This document shows, piece by piece, positions 56,589 through 64,000 of a DNA stretch of 64,000 bases. A program made the translations under genes and the position numbers. The notes beneath the pieces are model-generated. The model ran no database searches. It saw only the letters and a list, made by a program, of their open reading frames with translations, and was not told the origin of the DNA. The DNA is taken from the NCBI GenBank assembly GCA_001596155.1, contig CP014771.1, positions 1,612,001 through 1,676,000 of the forward strand, given 5' to 3'. The DNA comes from Hymenobacter psoromatis. GTDB lineage: Bacteria; Bacteroidota; Bacteroidia; Cytophagales; Hymenobacteraceae. Position 1 is the first letter of the stretch, and each line of letters starts with the position of its first letter.

Positions 56589-57539
56589 ATGTTGCTTCCT
56601 TACTCTCTGGCCGGGGCCGCGCTGCTGGCCCTGCTGCTGTTTTTTTACCGCTACCTCACCGCCGACCAGCGCCGCCGCCAGGCCGCGCTCGCTACCCCCT
56701 TCCCGGCGGCCTGGCGCACGCTGCTCACCGAAAACGTGGCCTTTTACGACGGCCTGGAGGACGCCGAAAAAACCCGTTTTGAGCGGGCCATGCAGCTCTT
56801 TCTGGCCCGCACCCGCCTCACCGGCGTGCAAACCGAAGTGGACGACCTCACGCGGGTGCTTACGGCGGCGGCGGCCGTCATTCCGGTGTTTGGCTTCCCC
56901 GACTGGGAATATCCGACGCTGCACGAGGTGCTGATTGTGCCTGACGCCTGGCAGCTCGAAACCCGGCCCGACCAGGAGGTGCAGTCGCTGCAAGGCACGC
57001 TGCTGGGCTCGGTGCAGCGCTTCCAGACCTCGCAGTATATGCGCCTGAGCCGCGCCGCCCTGGTGCAGGGCTTCGCCGATGCCGAGGACAAGCACAACGT
57101 GGGCGTGCACGAGTTTGCGCACCTCGTGGACGAGGCCGACGGCGAGATTGACGGCGTGCCCAACGCGGGCCTACCCCCCGCCCTGCGCCCAGTCTGGGCC
57201 GAGGTGATGCAGCGCGAGCTGGCCGCCATCCGGGCCGGCCACTCCGACATTGACCCCTACGCGGGCACCAACGAGGCCGAGTTTTTCGCCGTGGTGAACG
57301 AGTATTTCTTCGAGCGCCCCGAGCAGTTGCAAGAACATCACCCCGAGCTATTTGACCTGCTCAGCCAGGCCCTGCACCAGCACCCCGAGCAGACGCTCAC
57401 CGCCCACGGCCGCCACCTCGACCCGCGCCAGTGGCTGCGCCAGCTGCGCGCCCAAAAGAAGGTGCTGGGCCGCAACTCGCCCTGCCCCTGCGGCTCGGGC
57501 AAAAAGTACAAGGACTGCCACCTGGCCCAGACTACGTAA
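56589..57539 (+). CDS. MtfA-like zinc peptidase with SEC-C motif
   Basis: This 316-residue protein has one N-terminal membrane helix (LLPYSLAGAALLALLLFFYRYL). The MtfA-type metalloprotease domain has zinc ligands His174, Glu175 and His178 in VGVHEFAHLVDEADG. The C-terminal SEC-C zinc motif is GRNSPCPCGSGKKYKDCH, as found at the ends of SecA and other proteins. MtfA proteins cleave or bind regulators such as Mlc. Its last 108 codons occur again, altered, at 58706-58987. The SEC-C addition and membrane anchor distinguish it from Escherichia coli MtfA. Confidence 0.88.
   Translation: MLLPYSLAGAALLALLLFFYRYLTADQRRRQAALATPFPAAWRTLLTENVAFYDGLEDAEKTRFERAMQLFLARTRLTGVQTEVDDLTRVLTAAAAVIPVFGFPDWEYPTLHEVLIVPDAWQLETRPDQEVQSLQGTLLGSVQRFQTSQYMRLSRAALVQGFADAEDKHNVGVHEFAHLVDEADGEIDGVPNAGLPPALRPVWAEVMQRELAAIRAGHSDIDPYAGTNEAEFFAVVNEYFFERPEQLQEHHPELFDLLSQALHQHPEQTLTAHGRHLDPRQWLRQLRAQKKVLGRNSPCPCGSGKKYKDCHLAQTT
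57216..57539 (+). repeat. MtfA/SEC-C 3'-end repeat, intact copy
   Basis: This stretch codes for ELAAIRAGHSDIDPYAG through the SEC-C end and stop. It pairs with 58706-58987, which lacks 14 codons in frame (LFDLLSQALHQHPE). The last 140 bases before the stop are nearly identical in the two copies; the 5' part has diverged. Confidence 0.9.
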
Positions 57540-57705
57540 AGGGTATCAAAACAAAGATTTCAAGGAGTGGTCACCCCCAACAGCGCCTGCTGCATGGGTG
57601 CGCCGCCCTCCATACACTGGCTAAGCCACACGGCGATAGCCGCTTCGCTCAGGCCATTTTGATGCAGGCTGCTACGCAGGAAATCGCAGGTAGCGCGGGG
57701 GGTGT
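57540..57705. other. Left junction of cargo insert 2
   Basis: These 166 bases follow the peptidase stop and precede the cargo ORF. Short coding-like fragments are seen in two frames (YQNKDFKEWS and KPHGDSRFAQAILMQAATQE), but none is complete, so this may be debris of a longer gene. I could not find a clear promoter. Confidence 0.5.
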
Positions 57706-58464
57706 ATGGCTGCGCCACGGCCCGCAGACCCGTACTTTGACGGGTCGGCTAAGGTGCTGGCCAAGATGGAGCAGCAGATGGATGAGCATGGCCTGAGAGC
57801 CGAGCAGCGTGTTACGGGAGATAAAAATCTCTACGAGCGATTCAAAGTCAAAAAGGCGCTCTTTCCCGCCCAGCAACAGGCAGCACGGGATGCGCTCTAC
57901 GCGGCGGACGAAGTGCATAGCTTGCCACCGCTGGAGACAGACCGTTACAGGAAAGTCGAGCTCTCCTTTAAAAAGCAGGATGCGCTAGGCTTTACCGATG
58001 CCTACAGCCAGCGCGAAACGGGCAAAGTGTTGATGACGATAGACCGCGAACTGGCCCCTGCCCAGGTAGGCTTAACCATGCTCCACGAAACAGGCCATCT
58101 GATTGACTTGATGTATTTCAAGCCGGTAAATGTGCTGGCAGAGTCTGGTATTGTCAAGCCAGAGATTGAAGCCATACTCAGCGCGGCGAGGGAAACGCGC
58201 GCCTGGCAGCAGTACGAAGGGCGTTTACGCCTGGACCCGCACGATGACGACGCGCTATACCTGACAAACCCTAAAGAGCTTTGGGCACGGGCCTACGCAC
58301 AGTATATTGCAGAAAAATCAGGTAACGAAACGTTGCTGGCAGCGGTTAAAGAACAAGCGGCCACTGGCTATAATCAGCTGCCAGAACACTGGTCATCTGC
58401 TGACTTCACGCCGGTTCGTCAAGCAATCGACCATTTATTCTACGCAAAAGGATGGCTACGCTAG
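57706..58464 (+). CDS. Cargo zinc metallopeptidase of insert 2
   Basis: This 252-residue protein has HExxH at His127-Glu128 in GLTMLHETGHLIDLMYF and a likely third ligand Glu191 in NPKELWARAYAQYIAEK, a gluzincin-like arrangement. The rest is charged and helical (KMEQQMDEHGLRAEQR, VKKALFPAQQQAARDALY). Similar peptidase modules occur in phage head-associated and polymorphic-toxin proteins, so this may be the C-terminal part of such a protein or a stand-alone effector. The ATG at 57706 follows an in-frame TAG at 57691. It overlaps the next ORF by 13 bases. Base composition is less GC-rich than its neighbours. Confidence 0.72.
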   Translation: MAAPRPADPYFDGSAKVLAKMEQQMDEHGLRAEQRVTGDKNLYERFKVKKALFPAQQQAARDALYAADEVHSLPPLETDRYRKVELSFKKQDALGFTDAYSQRETGKVLMTIDRELAPAQVGLTMLHETGHLIDLMYFKPVNVLAESGIVKPEIEAILSAARETRAWQQYEGRLRLDPHDDDALYLTNPKELWARAYAQYIAEKSGNETLLAAVKEQAATGYNQLPEHWSSADFTPVRQAIDHLFYAKGWLR

Positions 58465-58652
58465 TAATTTCTCCTACCCGCATGGCGACCCTGCAAGCAA
58501 AGTATGAAGCTCGTACGTTGTCGCAGCAGGAGTATATCGAATACCGCCAGGCAAAGGATGGGGTTACGGAAGCGCATGCCATCCGCCTGTTCCGCACGAG
58601 CTATCAGTCGTTGAAGATTCCAGCCGACGCGCGCGCCTTGATGGCTGTTTAA
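58452..58652 (+). CDS. Small cargo ORF overlapping the metallopeptidase, 66 residues
   Basis: This ORF (MATLVISPTRMATLQAKYEARTLSQQEYIEYRQAKD to ADARALMAV) starts inside the last codons of the metallopeptidase gene, as in coupled translation. It is predicted to be a small helical, charged protein without a signal peptide. A partner role, such as an inhibitor or immunity protein, is suggested by the overlap and size but is not shown. An inner start at 58482 is possible. Confidence 0.6.
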   Translation: MATLVISPTRMATLQAKYEARTLSQQEYIEYRQAKDGVTEAHAIRLFRTSYQSLKIPADARALMAV

Positions 58653-58705
58653 TAGCGACAAACAGCTTCGAACAATTCGGCCGCGCCCTAAGCACCTACT
58701 TGTGC

Positions 58706-58987
58706 GAACTGGCTGCCATCCGGGCCGGCCACTCCAACATTGATGCCTACGGCGGCACCAATGAGGCCAAGTTTTTCGCGGTGGTGAACGAGTATTTCCT
58801 TGAGCGCCCCGAGCAGCTGCAAGAACATCACCCCGAGCAGACGCTCACCGCCCACGGCCGCCACCTCGACCCGCGCCAGTGGCTGCGCCAGCTGCGCGCC
58901 CAAAAGAAGGTGCTGGGCCGCAACTCGCCCTGCCCCTGCGGCTCGGGCAAAAAGTACAAGGACTGCCACCTGGCCCAGGCCGCGTAA
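58706..58987 (+). pseudogene. Second, diverged 3' end of an MtfA/SEC-C gene
   Basis: Ninety-three codons read ELAAIRAGHSNIDAYGGTNE through the intact SEC-C motif and stop, with no start codon or catalytic HExxH part. The deletion relative to the full gene is exactly 42 bases and lies between CACCCCGAGC direct repeats, as in slipped-strand deletion. The upstream flank is cargo DNA. A TTG at 58700 is unlikely to be used. Confidence 0.88.
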
Positions 58988-59133
58988 AGACGAGGGGGTA
59001 GGGAGCGGAAAAGGCAAGTGCCCGCGCTGGGCTGAGCGCTGGGCCTTTCGAGTTTGGTAGGGGTAGGGCTATATTTCGTGGCGAAGCCGGCTGCGCCACG
59101 GGCGTCGGCTGGCGCTTACCTACTCTTTCTGCT

Positions 59134-60579
59134 ATGAAAACCCTGCTTCTTGCCGGGCTGCTGGCGGCGGCCAGCGCCGCCCACGGCCAGGAATACTACT
59201 TCGACCTGCGCAAGGAGCCGCTCGAAGTGCCGGGCCGCACCGTGGCCGTGGAAAGAGTGGTCGACGGCCGCCAAAACCTCCAGATTGGGGTGCTGTATCA
59301 TGGCGGGCGGACGCGGCCGGCCACGGTTTTTTTTCGTGAAGGGGCAGCGCCCGAGCTCACCGCCTTGCTGCACGCGCGCCTACCCGCCCGGCCCACCGAC
59401 CACCCAGTGGTGCTGTGTCTGCGCCAGCTGCAGCTGGCCGAGCTCCCGGCAAACGGCGAGGCGTCGCTCGCCCAGGCGGGCCGTTCGGATGCCGACCTGG
59501 CGTTCGACGTATATGAGCACTTGCCTGATGGCTACCACTTTGTGCGGCGCGTGGCCGGGCACTGGGCCGGCAGCAGCTACCAAAGCTCCTTATATTTGTC
59601 GGCCTGGCTGGCCCGGCTGCTGGGCTACTGCGTGGGCCAGTTGGCGCGGGCCGACTGGCCGGCCGCCGCCCATCGGCCGGGCCTCACCCTTGGCCAGCTG
59701 CCAGCCGATGCGCCTACCCCCCGGCCCGCCGCCCAGGCCGGGGCCGGGATGCCCATTCTGCACGAGGCCCCGCGCCGGGGCTTATACTACAGCCTGGCGC
59801 AGTTTGTGGCCAACCGGCCCGATACTACCCAGGCCTTCCGGGTCGATACGCTGGCCGAGGCCTGGCGCAGCCGCTTTAGCAGCCGGGAGGTGGCCCGCTG
59901 GTGGTGGGGCTGGTGGCACGTGGCGCGGGTGCGCCCGCTGGTGCCGGCCGCTGGCCCCCCGGCCGTGCCGGCGGGCATCTGGGGCTTTTGCGATGGCCAG
60001 CAGCTGTTTATCGAGCAGGACCAAAAATTTTATCCCCTGGCCCGGTACGACGATTTTTTCACGTTTGTGGGCGAAGCGCCGCCCAATGCGCGCTACCAGG
60101 CGGTGCTGGACCAGAAGCCGGCCCGGCACTTCAGCCAGAACCCGCTGCTGGTGACGCCCCTGCCCGGCGGCGAGCCGCTGGCCCTGGCCCTCGACCCGCG
60201 CACCGGCGAAATTGGCTCGTTTCCGGGCCTGCGGCCCCGGCGCGCCGACACCGCCTACGTGTACCTCTACCGCCCGCCCGAGGCCCGCAACCTACAGGCG
60301 ATGCGACTACTCGTGAATGGCCGCGAAACCGCCCGGCTCTACCCCGGTGGCTATTGCCGGCTCACCTGTCTCAGCACGGTAGCGCCGCTGCACCTGAAGC
60401 TCGAAGGCGTCGGCCCGCCCGACGGCCCGGCGCAGCTGCTCATTCCCGACCCGGCCTGCCCACTCTACCTGGAAATAACGCCGCGGGCGGCCGGCAACCG
60501 CTACTGGCGCTGGGTGAGCGCGGCGCAGGGCCAAACCGCGCTGCAAGCGCTGCTGCTGCGCCAGCCCGCTGCGCGCTGA
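59134..60579 (+). CDS. Secreted protein of unknown function
   Basis: This 481-residue protein has a signal peptide (1-18, ending AHG-Q). The first 190 residues (YYFDLRKEPLEVPGRTVAVERVVD, RATVFFREGAAPELTALL) and the remainder (RRGLYYSLAQFVANRPDTTQAFRVDTL, FCDGQQLFIEQDQKFYPLARYDDFF) look like beta-rich domains. No catalytic motif or family can be named. It is likely lineage-specific to Hymenobacter-like bacteria. It stands alone, with a palindrome after it. Confidence 0.72.
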   Translation: MKTLLLAGLLAAASAAHGQEYYFDLRKEPLEVPGRTVAVERVVDGRQNLQIGVLYHGGRTRPATVFFREGAAPELTALLHARLPARPTDHPVVLCLRQLQLAELPANGEASLAQAGRSDADLAFDVYEHLPDGYHFVRRVAGHWAGSSYQSSLYLSAWLARLLGYCVGQLARADWPAAAHRPGLTLGQLPADAPTPRPAAQAGAGMPILHEAPRRGLYYSLAQFVANRPDTTQAFRVDTLAEAWRSRFSSREVARWWWGWWHVARVRPLVPAAGPPAVPAGIWGFCDGQQLFIEQDQKFYPLARYDDFFTFVGEAPPNARYQAVLDQKPARHFSQNPLLVTPLPGGEPLALALDPRTGEIGSFPGLRPRRADTAYVYLYRPPEARNLQAMRLLVNGRETARLYPGGYCRLTCLSTVAPLHLKLEGVGPPDGPAQLLIPDPACPLYLEITPRAAGNRYWRWVSAAQGQTALQALLLRQPAAR

Positions 60580-60961
60580 GCCCCATCGGCATCGGCAATG
60601 TAGTTGTGGGTAGGCAGCTAAATCCCAAGCCTACCAGCTCACTAGAGCGGTTTTCGAGACGTACCTGCGGGCTGCCGGCTTTTTGGCCGGCTGTCCGCTC
60701 GTCGCCAGAACGAACGGCGCGCCCAACGAGCGGACAGCCGGCCAAAAAGCCGGCAGCCCGCCGCGCTCAAGCTGCACACTAACTTGGAAACCGCCCTAAC
60801 TCAGGGTTATTTTTCCCGTCAGTTTGTGCGAATAATTACTATATGCCGGGCAGCGCAGGGGGGGTAGGGTGCTGGCCAGCGTCCCAAAATTTCTTTTAAT
60901 AAGGATATATTACCCGCCCTTTCGCTTATCTTAGCGGCTGAACCTCAAGCTCTTTCAGCCC
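60580..60961. other. Intergenic region with palindrome before the S9 peptidase gene
   Basis: The only strong structure is the palindrome at 60667-60761, listed separately. The last 100 bases are AT-rich (TTTCTTTTAATAAGGATATA) and should hold the S9 peptidase promoter. Confidence 0.5.
60667..60761. repeat. Palindromic element with GCCGGC-rich arms
   Basis: Arms of 36 bases at 60667-60702 and 60726-60761 are exact reverse complements. Each arm has an internal GCCGGC-TTTTTG-GCCGGC hairpin. It follows the secreted unknown gene. Confidence 0.9.
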
Positions 60962-63000
60962 ATGAAAACTACGACTACCTGGCTCCTGCTCCTGCTGGCC
61001 CTAGCGGGTGCGCCCCGCCCCGGCGCGGCTCAGAAATCCCTACCCCCCTCATTGACCGCGAGCTGCTGTTTGGCGACCCCGAAATTTCGGGCGCGCAACT
61101 CTCGCCCGATGGCCGGTTTATGTCGTTCATCAAGCCCTACCAAGGCACCCGCAATCTGTGGGTGAAGGGCCTGAGCGAGCCCTTTGCCCAAGCCCGGCCC
61201 CTAACCAACGACCAGGCCCGGCCGGTGCGCAGCTACTCCTGGAGCCGCGACGGCAAGTACCTGCTCTACTCGCAGGACAAGGGCGGCGATGAGAACTTCA
61301 ACATTTACGCCGTGGACCCGGCCGCTGCGCTGCCCGCCGGCCAGGCCGTGCCTACCCCCCGCGACCTCACCGGCCTCAAGGGCGTGCGCGTCGTCATTTA
61401 TAACGCGCCGCTGACTGACCCCAACGCGCTGTTTATCGGCCTCAACGACCGCGACAAAGCCTGGCACGACCTCTATAAGCTGAACCTGGCCACCGGCCAG
61501 AAAACACTGGTGCGCCAGAACAACGACCGGATTACGGGCTGGGTATTTGATTGGCAGGACCAGCTGCGGCTGGCCTCGCGCTCGAACCCCGACGGCAGCA
61601 CCGAGTGGCTGCGCGTGGCCGGCGACCAGCTCACGCCCTTCTACCGCACTACCCTCAACGAGGAGAGCAACGTTATTGGCTTTGCCAAAGACAACCAGCA
61701 TATCTACCTGACTACCAACAAGGGCGCGGCCCGCGACCGCTCTGAAATCATGCTGCTTGACCCAGCCACGGGCCAGGAAACGCTCTTTGCCGCCGACCCG
61801 CTGCACCGCGTCGATGCCGGCAGCCTGGAGATGTCGGAGAAGACGCACGAGCCGGTTTTTATGGACTACACCGACGACCGGCTGCGGCGCGTGTGGCTGG
61901 ACAAGAGTATGGAGCAGGACTTCAAAGCGGTGGCCACCCAGCTGCCGGGCCTCGACGTGTATCCGCTATCACACACCACCGACGAGCGCCTGTGGCTGCT
62001 GAACGCTACCGACGCCACCCACCCCGGCACGGCGTATCTGTTTGACCGCCAGACCAAAAAGCTCACCCAACAGTACCAGACCCGGCCGCTGCTGCTCACC
62101 GCCACGCTGGCCCCCATGACGGTGGTGCGCTACCGGTCGTCGGATGGCCTGGAAATTCCGGCCTACCTGACCCTACCGAAGGGGGTAGCGGCCAAGAATC
62201 TGCCGGTCATCATTTTCCCGCACGGCGGGCCGTGGGGGCGCGATGCCTACGGCTACAACACCTACCACCAGTTTTTGGCCAACCGCGGCTACGCCGTGCT
62301 CTCGCCTAATTTCCGGGCGAGCACCGGCTACGGCAAGAAATTCCTAAACGCGGGCAACAACGAGTGGGGCCAGAAAATGCAGGACGACCTGACCTGGGGC
62401 GTGAAATATCTGGTGGCCCAGGGCATTGCCGACCCCCAGCGGGTGGGCATCATGGGCGGCTCGTATGGCGGCTACGCTACGCTGGCGGGGGTAGCTTTTA
62501 CGCCCGACGTGTACGCGGCGGCGGTGGCCATCGTGGCCCCGTCGAACCTGATTACTCTGCTCAACTCCATTCCGGCCTATTGGGAGCCGATTCGCAAGCA
62601 GTTTTATGAGCGCATGGGCGACCCTGGTACCGAGGCCGGCCGGGCCCAGCTCAAGCGCCAGTCGCCGCTTAACTCGGCCGATAAGATAAAAACGCCGCTC
62701 ATGGTGGTGCAGGGCCTCAACGACCCGCGCGTGAACAAGGCCGAGGCCGACCAGATTGTCATTGCCCTGCGCGACCGCAACTACCCCGTGCAGTACCTGC
62801 TGGCCCCCGACGAAGGCCACGGCTTTGCCCGCCCCATCAACAACCTGGCGATGATTGCGGCCTCCGAAAAATTCCTGGCCCAGTACCTGCACGGCCGCTA
62901 CCAGCAGAGCATGACGCCCGCCGTGGCCCAGCGCCTGGCCGAAATCACCGTGGACCCCAAAACCGTGACGCTGGCCGCGCCGGGGGTAGTGAGCAAGTAG
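60962..63000 (+). pseudogene. S9-family prolyl oligopeptidase-type peptidase, frameshifted
   Basis: The signal peptide (MKTTTTWLLLLLALAGAPRPGAAQ) lies in the first frame at 60962. The frame leaves the expected sequence at the C6 run 61043-61048. From there the correct frame reads LIDRELLFGDPEISGAQLSPDGRF, and continues to the end at 63000. One more C would join the two parts (KSLPPLIDREL). The body has an eight-bladed propeller and a catalytic domain with Ser in GGSYGGYATL, Asp in VQGLNDPRV and His in DEGHGFARP. It would cleave dipeptides or oligopeptides in the periplasm if expressed in frame. Confidence 0.9.
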
Positions 63001-63112
63001 CGTGGCAGAGGCAGGTATTTCTACCTGTTTTAGGTTATTTCCTTGGCGTCAAGTAGGTTAAGTGCTTGGCCTTCTACTAGATTTGCCGCTCACCTCACCC
63101 ATTCATCAGTAC

Positions 63113-63601
63113 ATGAAAAGCACCCTACCCCTCCTGGCTCTGGCCACGCTACTGGCGTTTGGCGCCGGCAACCCCCGCGTGCCCGCCCCTACCCGCCCCG
63201 CCGCGGCCGGGCCGACTAGCATGGTTGCTTTAACTCAACAGTTCGCCGAGGCCATGCAGCAGCAGGATGTGGCCAAAGCCACCGCCTGCCTGGCGAAGAA
63301 TGCGCGGCTGCTCGTCAACGTGTCGCCGGTGCTAAGCGGCCGGGATTCACTCAGCACTTACTGGCTCAAAAGGTCATTCAGCACCGATAGCAATTTGAAA
63401 TTCATTCCCCTACAAACGGGTGGCGACGCCACGATGGGTTACTCCACGGGCTATTACACCTATGACCTCAAGCCAACGGCTACCTACCCGAAAGGCGCCT
63501 CGGGGCACGGCTCTTTTATGAGCCTAGCCCACAAGGAAGGAGCTACCTGGCAGCTTACCTACGTGCACATAGCCGAAGAGCCTTATAAGGCCAATAAATA
63601 A
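63113..63601 (+). CDS. Secreted NTF2-like protein
   Basis: This 162-residue protein has a signal peptide (MKSTLPLLALATLLAFG) and an NTF2-like fold: ALTQQFAEAMQQQDVAKATACL, then GRDSLSTYWLKRSF and WQLTYVHIAEEPY. It resembles DUF4440-type proteins. The start at 63113 is preferred to the earlier frame opening at 63062. A terminator follows. Its signal peptide coding sequence is close to that of the partial next gene, pointing to a tandem duplication. Confidence 0.75.
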   Translation: MKSTLPLLALATLLAFGAGNPRVPAPTRPAAAGPTSMVALTQQFAEAMQQQDVAKATACLAKNARLLVNVSPVLSGRDSLSTYWLKRSFSTDSNLKFIPLQTGGDATMGYSTGYYTYDLKPTATYPKGASGHGSFMSLAHKEGATWQLTYVHIAEEPYKANK

Positions 63602-63621
63602 CGACTACATTTTTAGCGACG

Positions 63622-63656
63622 AAAAGCTGCTGGGAGTTCGCCTGCCAGCAGCTTTT
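63622..63656 (+). terminator. Terminator after the NTF2-like gene
   Basis: AAAAGCTGCTGG (63622-63633) pairs with CCAGCAGCTTTT (63645-63656), followed by a T run. It ends the 63113-63601 transcript. Confidence 0.85.
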
Positions 63657-63795
63657 TTTCACACGGTTTTAACGGGCCTGTACAAGTAGTGCGGTAAGCC
63701 AGGCAGTTTTATGTGGCTTACACATTCGTTTCATGGCTAGCAAGTCAACTTTTTGGTTTTCTGACACTTTTACCACCCACCCCCTTTTTCTACCC

Positions 63796-64000
63796 ATGAA
63801 GAACTCCCTACCCCTCCTGGCGCTGACTACGCTACTATGTGCTTGCTCCAGCAACGCGGGCACGCCACCGGCTGAGGCTACCGCCTCTACCAGCACCCTG
63901 GCAGCTACCACTGTCGGCGAGCAGTTTTTGGAGGCGCTTACAAAAGAAGATTCTATTAAAGTAAAGGAACTTCTATCTAACCATATAGTGATGCTTGGGT
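63796..64000 (+). CDS. NTF2-like lipoprotein, cut by the window end
   Basis: Only the first 68 codons are in the window. The start (MKNSLPLLALTTLLCACSS) is a lipoprotein signal with lipobox LLCAC. The next residues, VGEQFLEALTKEDSIKVKELL, match the start of the NTF2-like domain in the upstream neighbour. It is probably a lipid-anchored paralogue. The rest lies to the right of the window. Confidence 0.7.
   Translation, partial: MKNSLPLLALTTLLCACSSNAGTPPAEATASTSTLAATTVGEQFLEALTKEDSIKVKELLSNHIVMLG

Noticed and set aside
58700..58987. SEC-C fragment as an independent small gene
   Set aside because: Only a TTG could start it and the frame begins mid-domain; it is better explained as a 3' remnant.

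Overview
The window looks like chromosome of a Hymenobacter-like member of the Bacteroidota (order Cytophagales). The evidence is high GC, a SusC/SusD pair, a C-terminal type IX secretion sorting domain, TAnnTTTG-type -7 promoter boxes, several near-leaderless starts with no Shine-Dalgarno sites, and very many palindromic intergenic repeats. I saw no rRNA or tRNA genes, CRISPR array or prophage block. The genus is an inference from gene content and style.

Region 1 (1-1809) holds an OmpR-type response regulator and a secreted PAP2 phosphatase. Region 2 (about 1970-25350) is a pectin/galacturonate utilisation locus. It has secreted GH28, GH105 and two CE8 pectinesterases, a LacI-family regulator, SusC plus a frameshifted SusD, and the isomerase route for hexuronate: UxaC, UxaB, UxaA, KdgK and a KDPG aldolase. 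An ExuT-type importer and an FAH-family enzyme complete it. Galacturonate would pass through tagaturonate, altronate, KDG and KDPG to pyruvate and glyceraldehyde-3-phosphate. Three copies of one operator-like sequence, before GH28, between lacI and susC, and before kdgK, suggest that the LacI protein controls the set. An FBPase-like protein with missing metal ligands and an aldehyde dehydrogenase follow.

Region 3 (28070-30143) is an accessory insert. The 3' end of the aldehyde dehydrogenase gene occurs twice. Between the copies lies an AT-richer two-gene module with its own promoter, whose larger gene is split by a 1065-bp IS element with a perfect 5-bp target duplication. Region 4 (30221-36653) carries an esterase, a small secreted protein, a P450 with a partner gene, clpS and recR. 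Region 5 (36655-45839) is a surface-polysaccharide cluster: an acetyltransferase, HTTM protein, GT2 and aminotransferase on the minus strand, and a flippase, GT14 and a GT2 fused to an eroded phosphoglycosyl transferase on the plus strand.

Region 6 (45864-56412) has an aminotransferase, two PD-(D/E)XK-like proteins, the ABC-F protein Uup, an HTH protein with repeated operator-like sites, and a 14-repeat RCC1 protein with a sorting domain. Region 7 (56589-58987) repeats the architecture of region 3. The 3' end of an MtfA/SEC-C peptidase gene is duplicated around a second two-gene cargo, a zinc metallopeptidase overlapping a 66-residue ORF. The right edge has a secreted unknown, a frameshifted S9 peptidase and two NTF2-like proteins, the last cut by the window end.

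The intergenic gaps hold about twenty doubly nested palindromes of several families. In one superfamily the arm hairpins differ in sequence but keep pairing by compensatory change. The most novel signals are the two gene-end-duplication cargo sites, the covarying palindromes and the LacI operator set.
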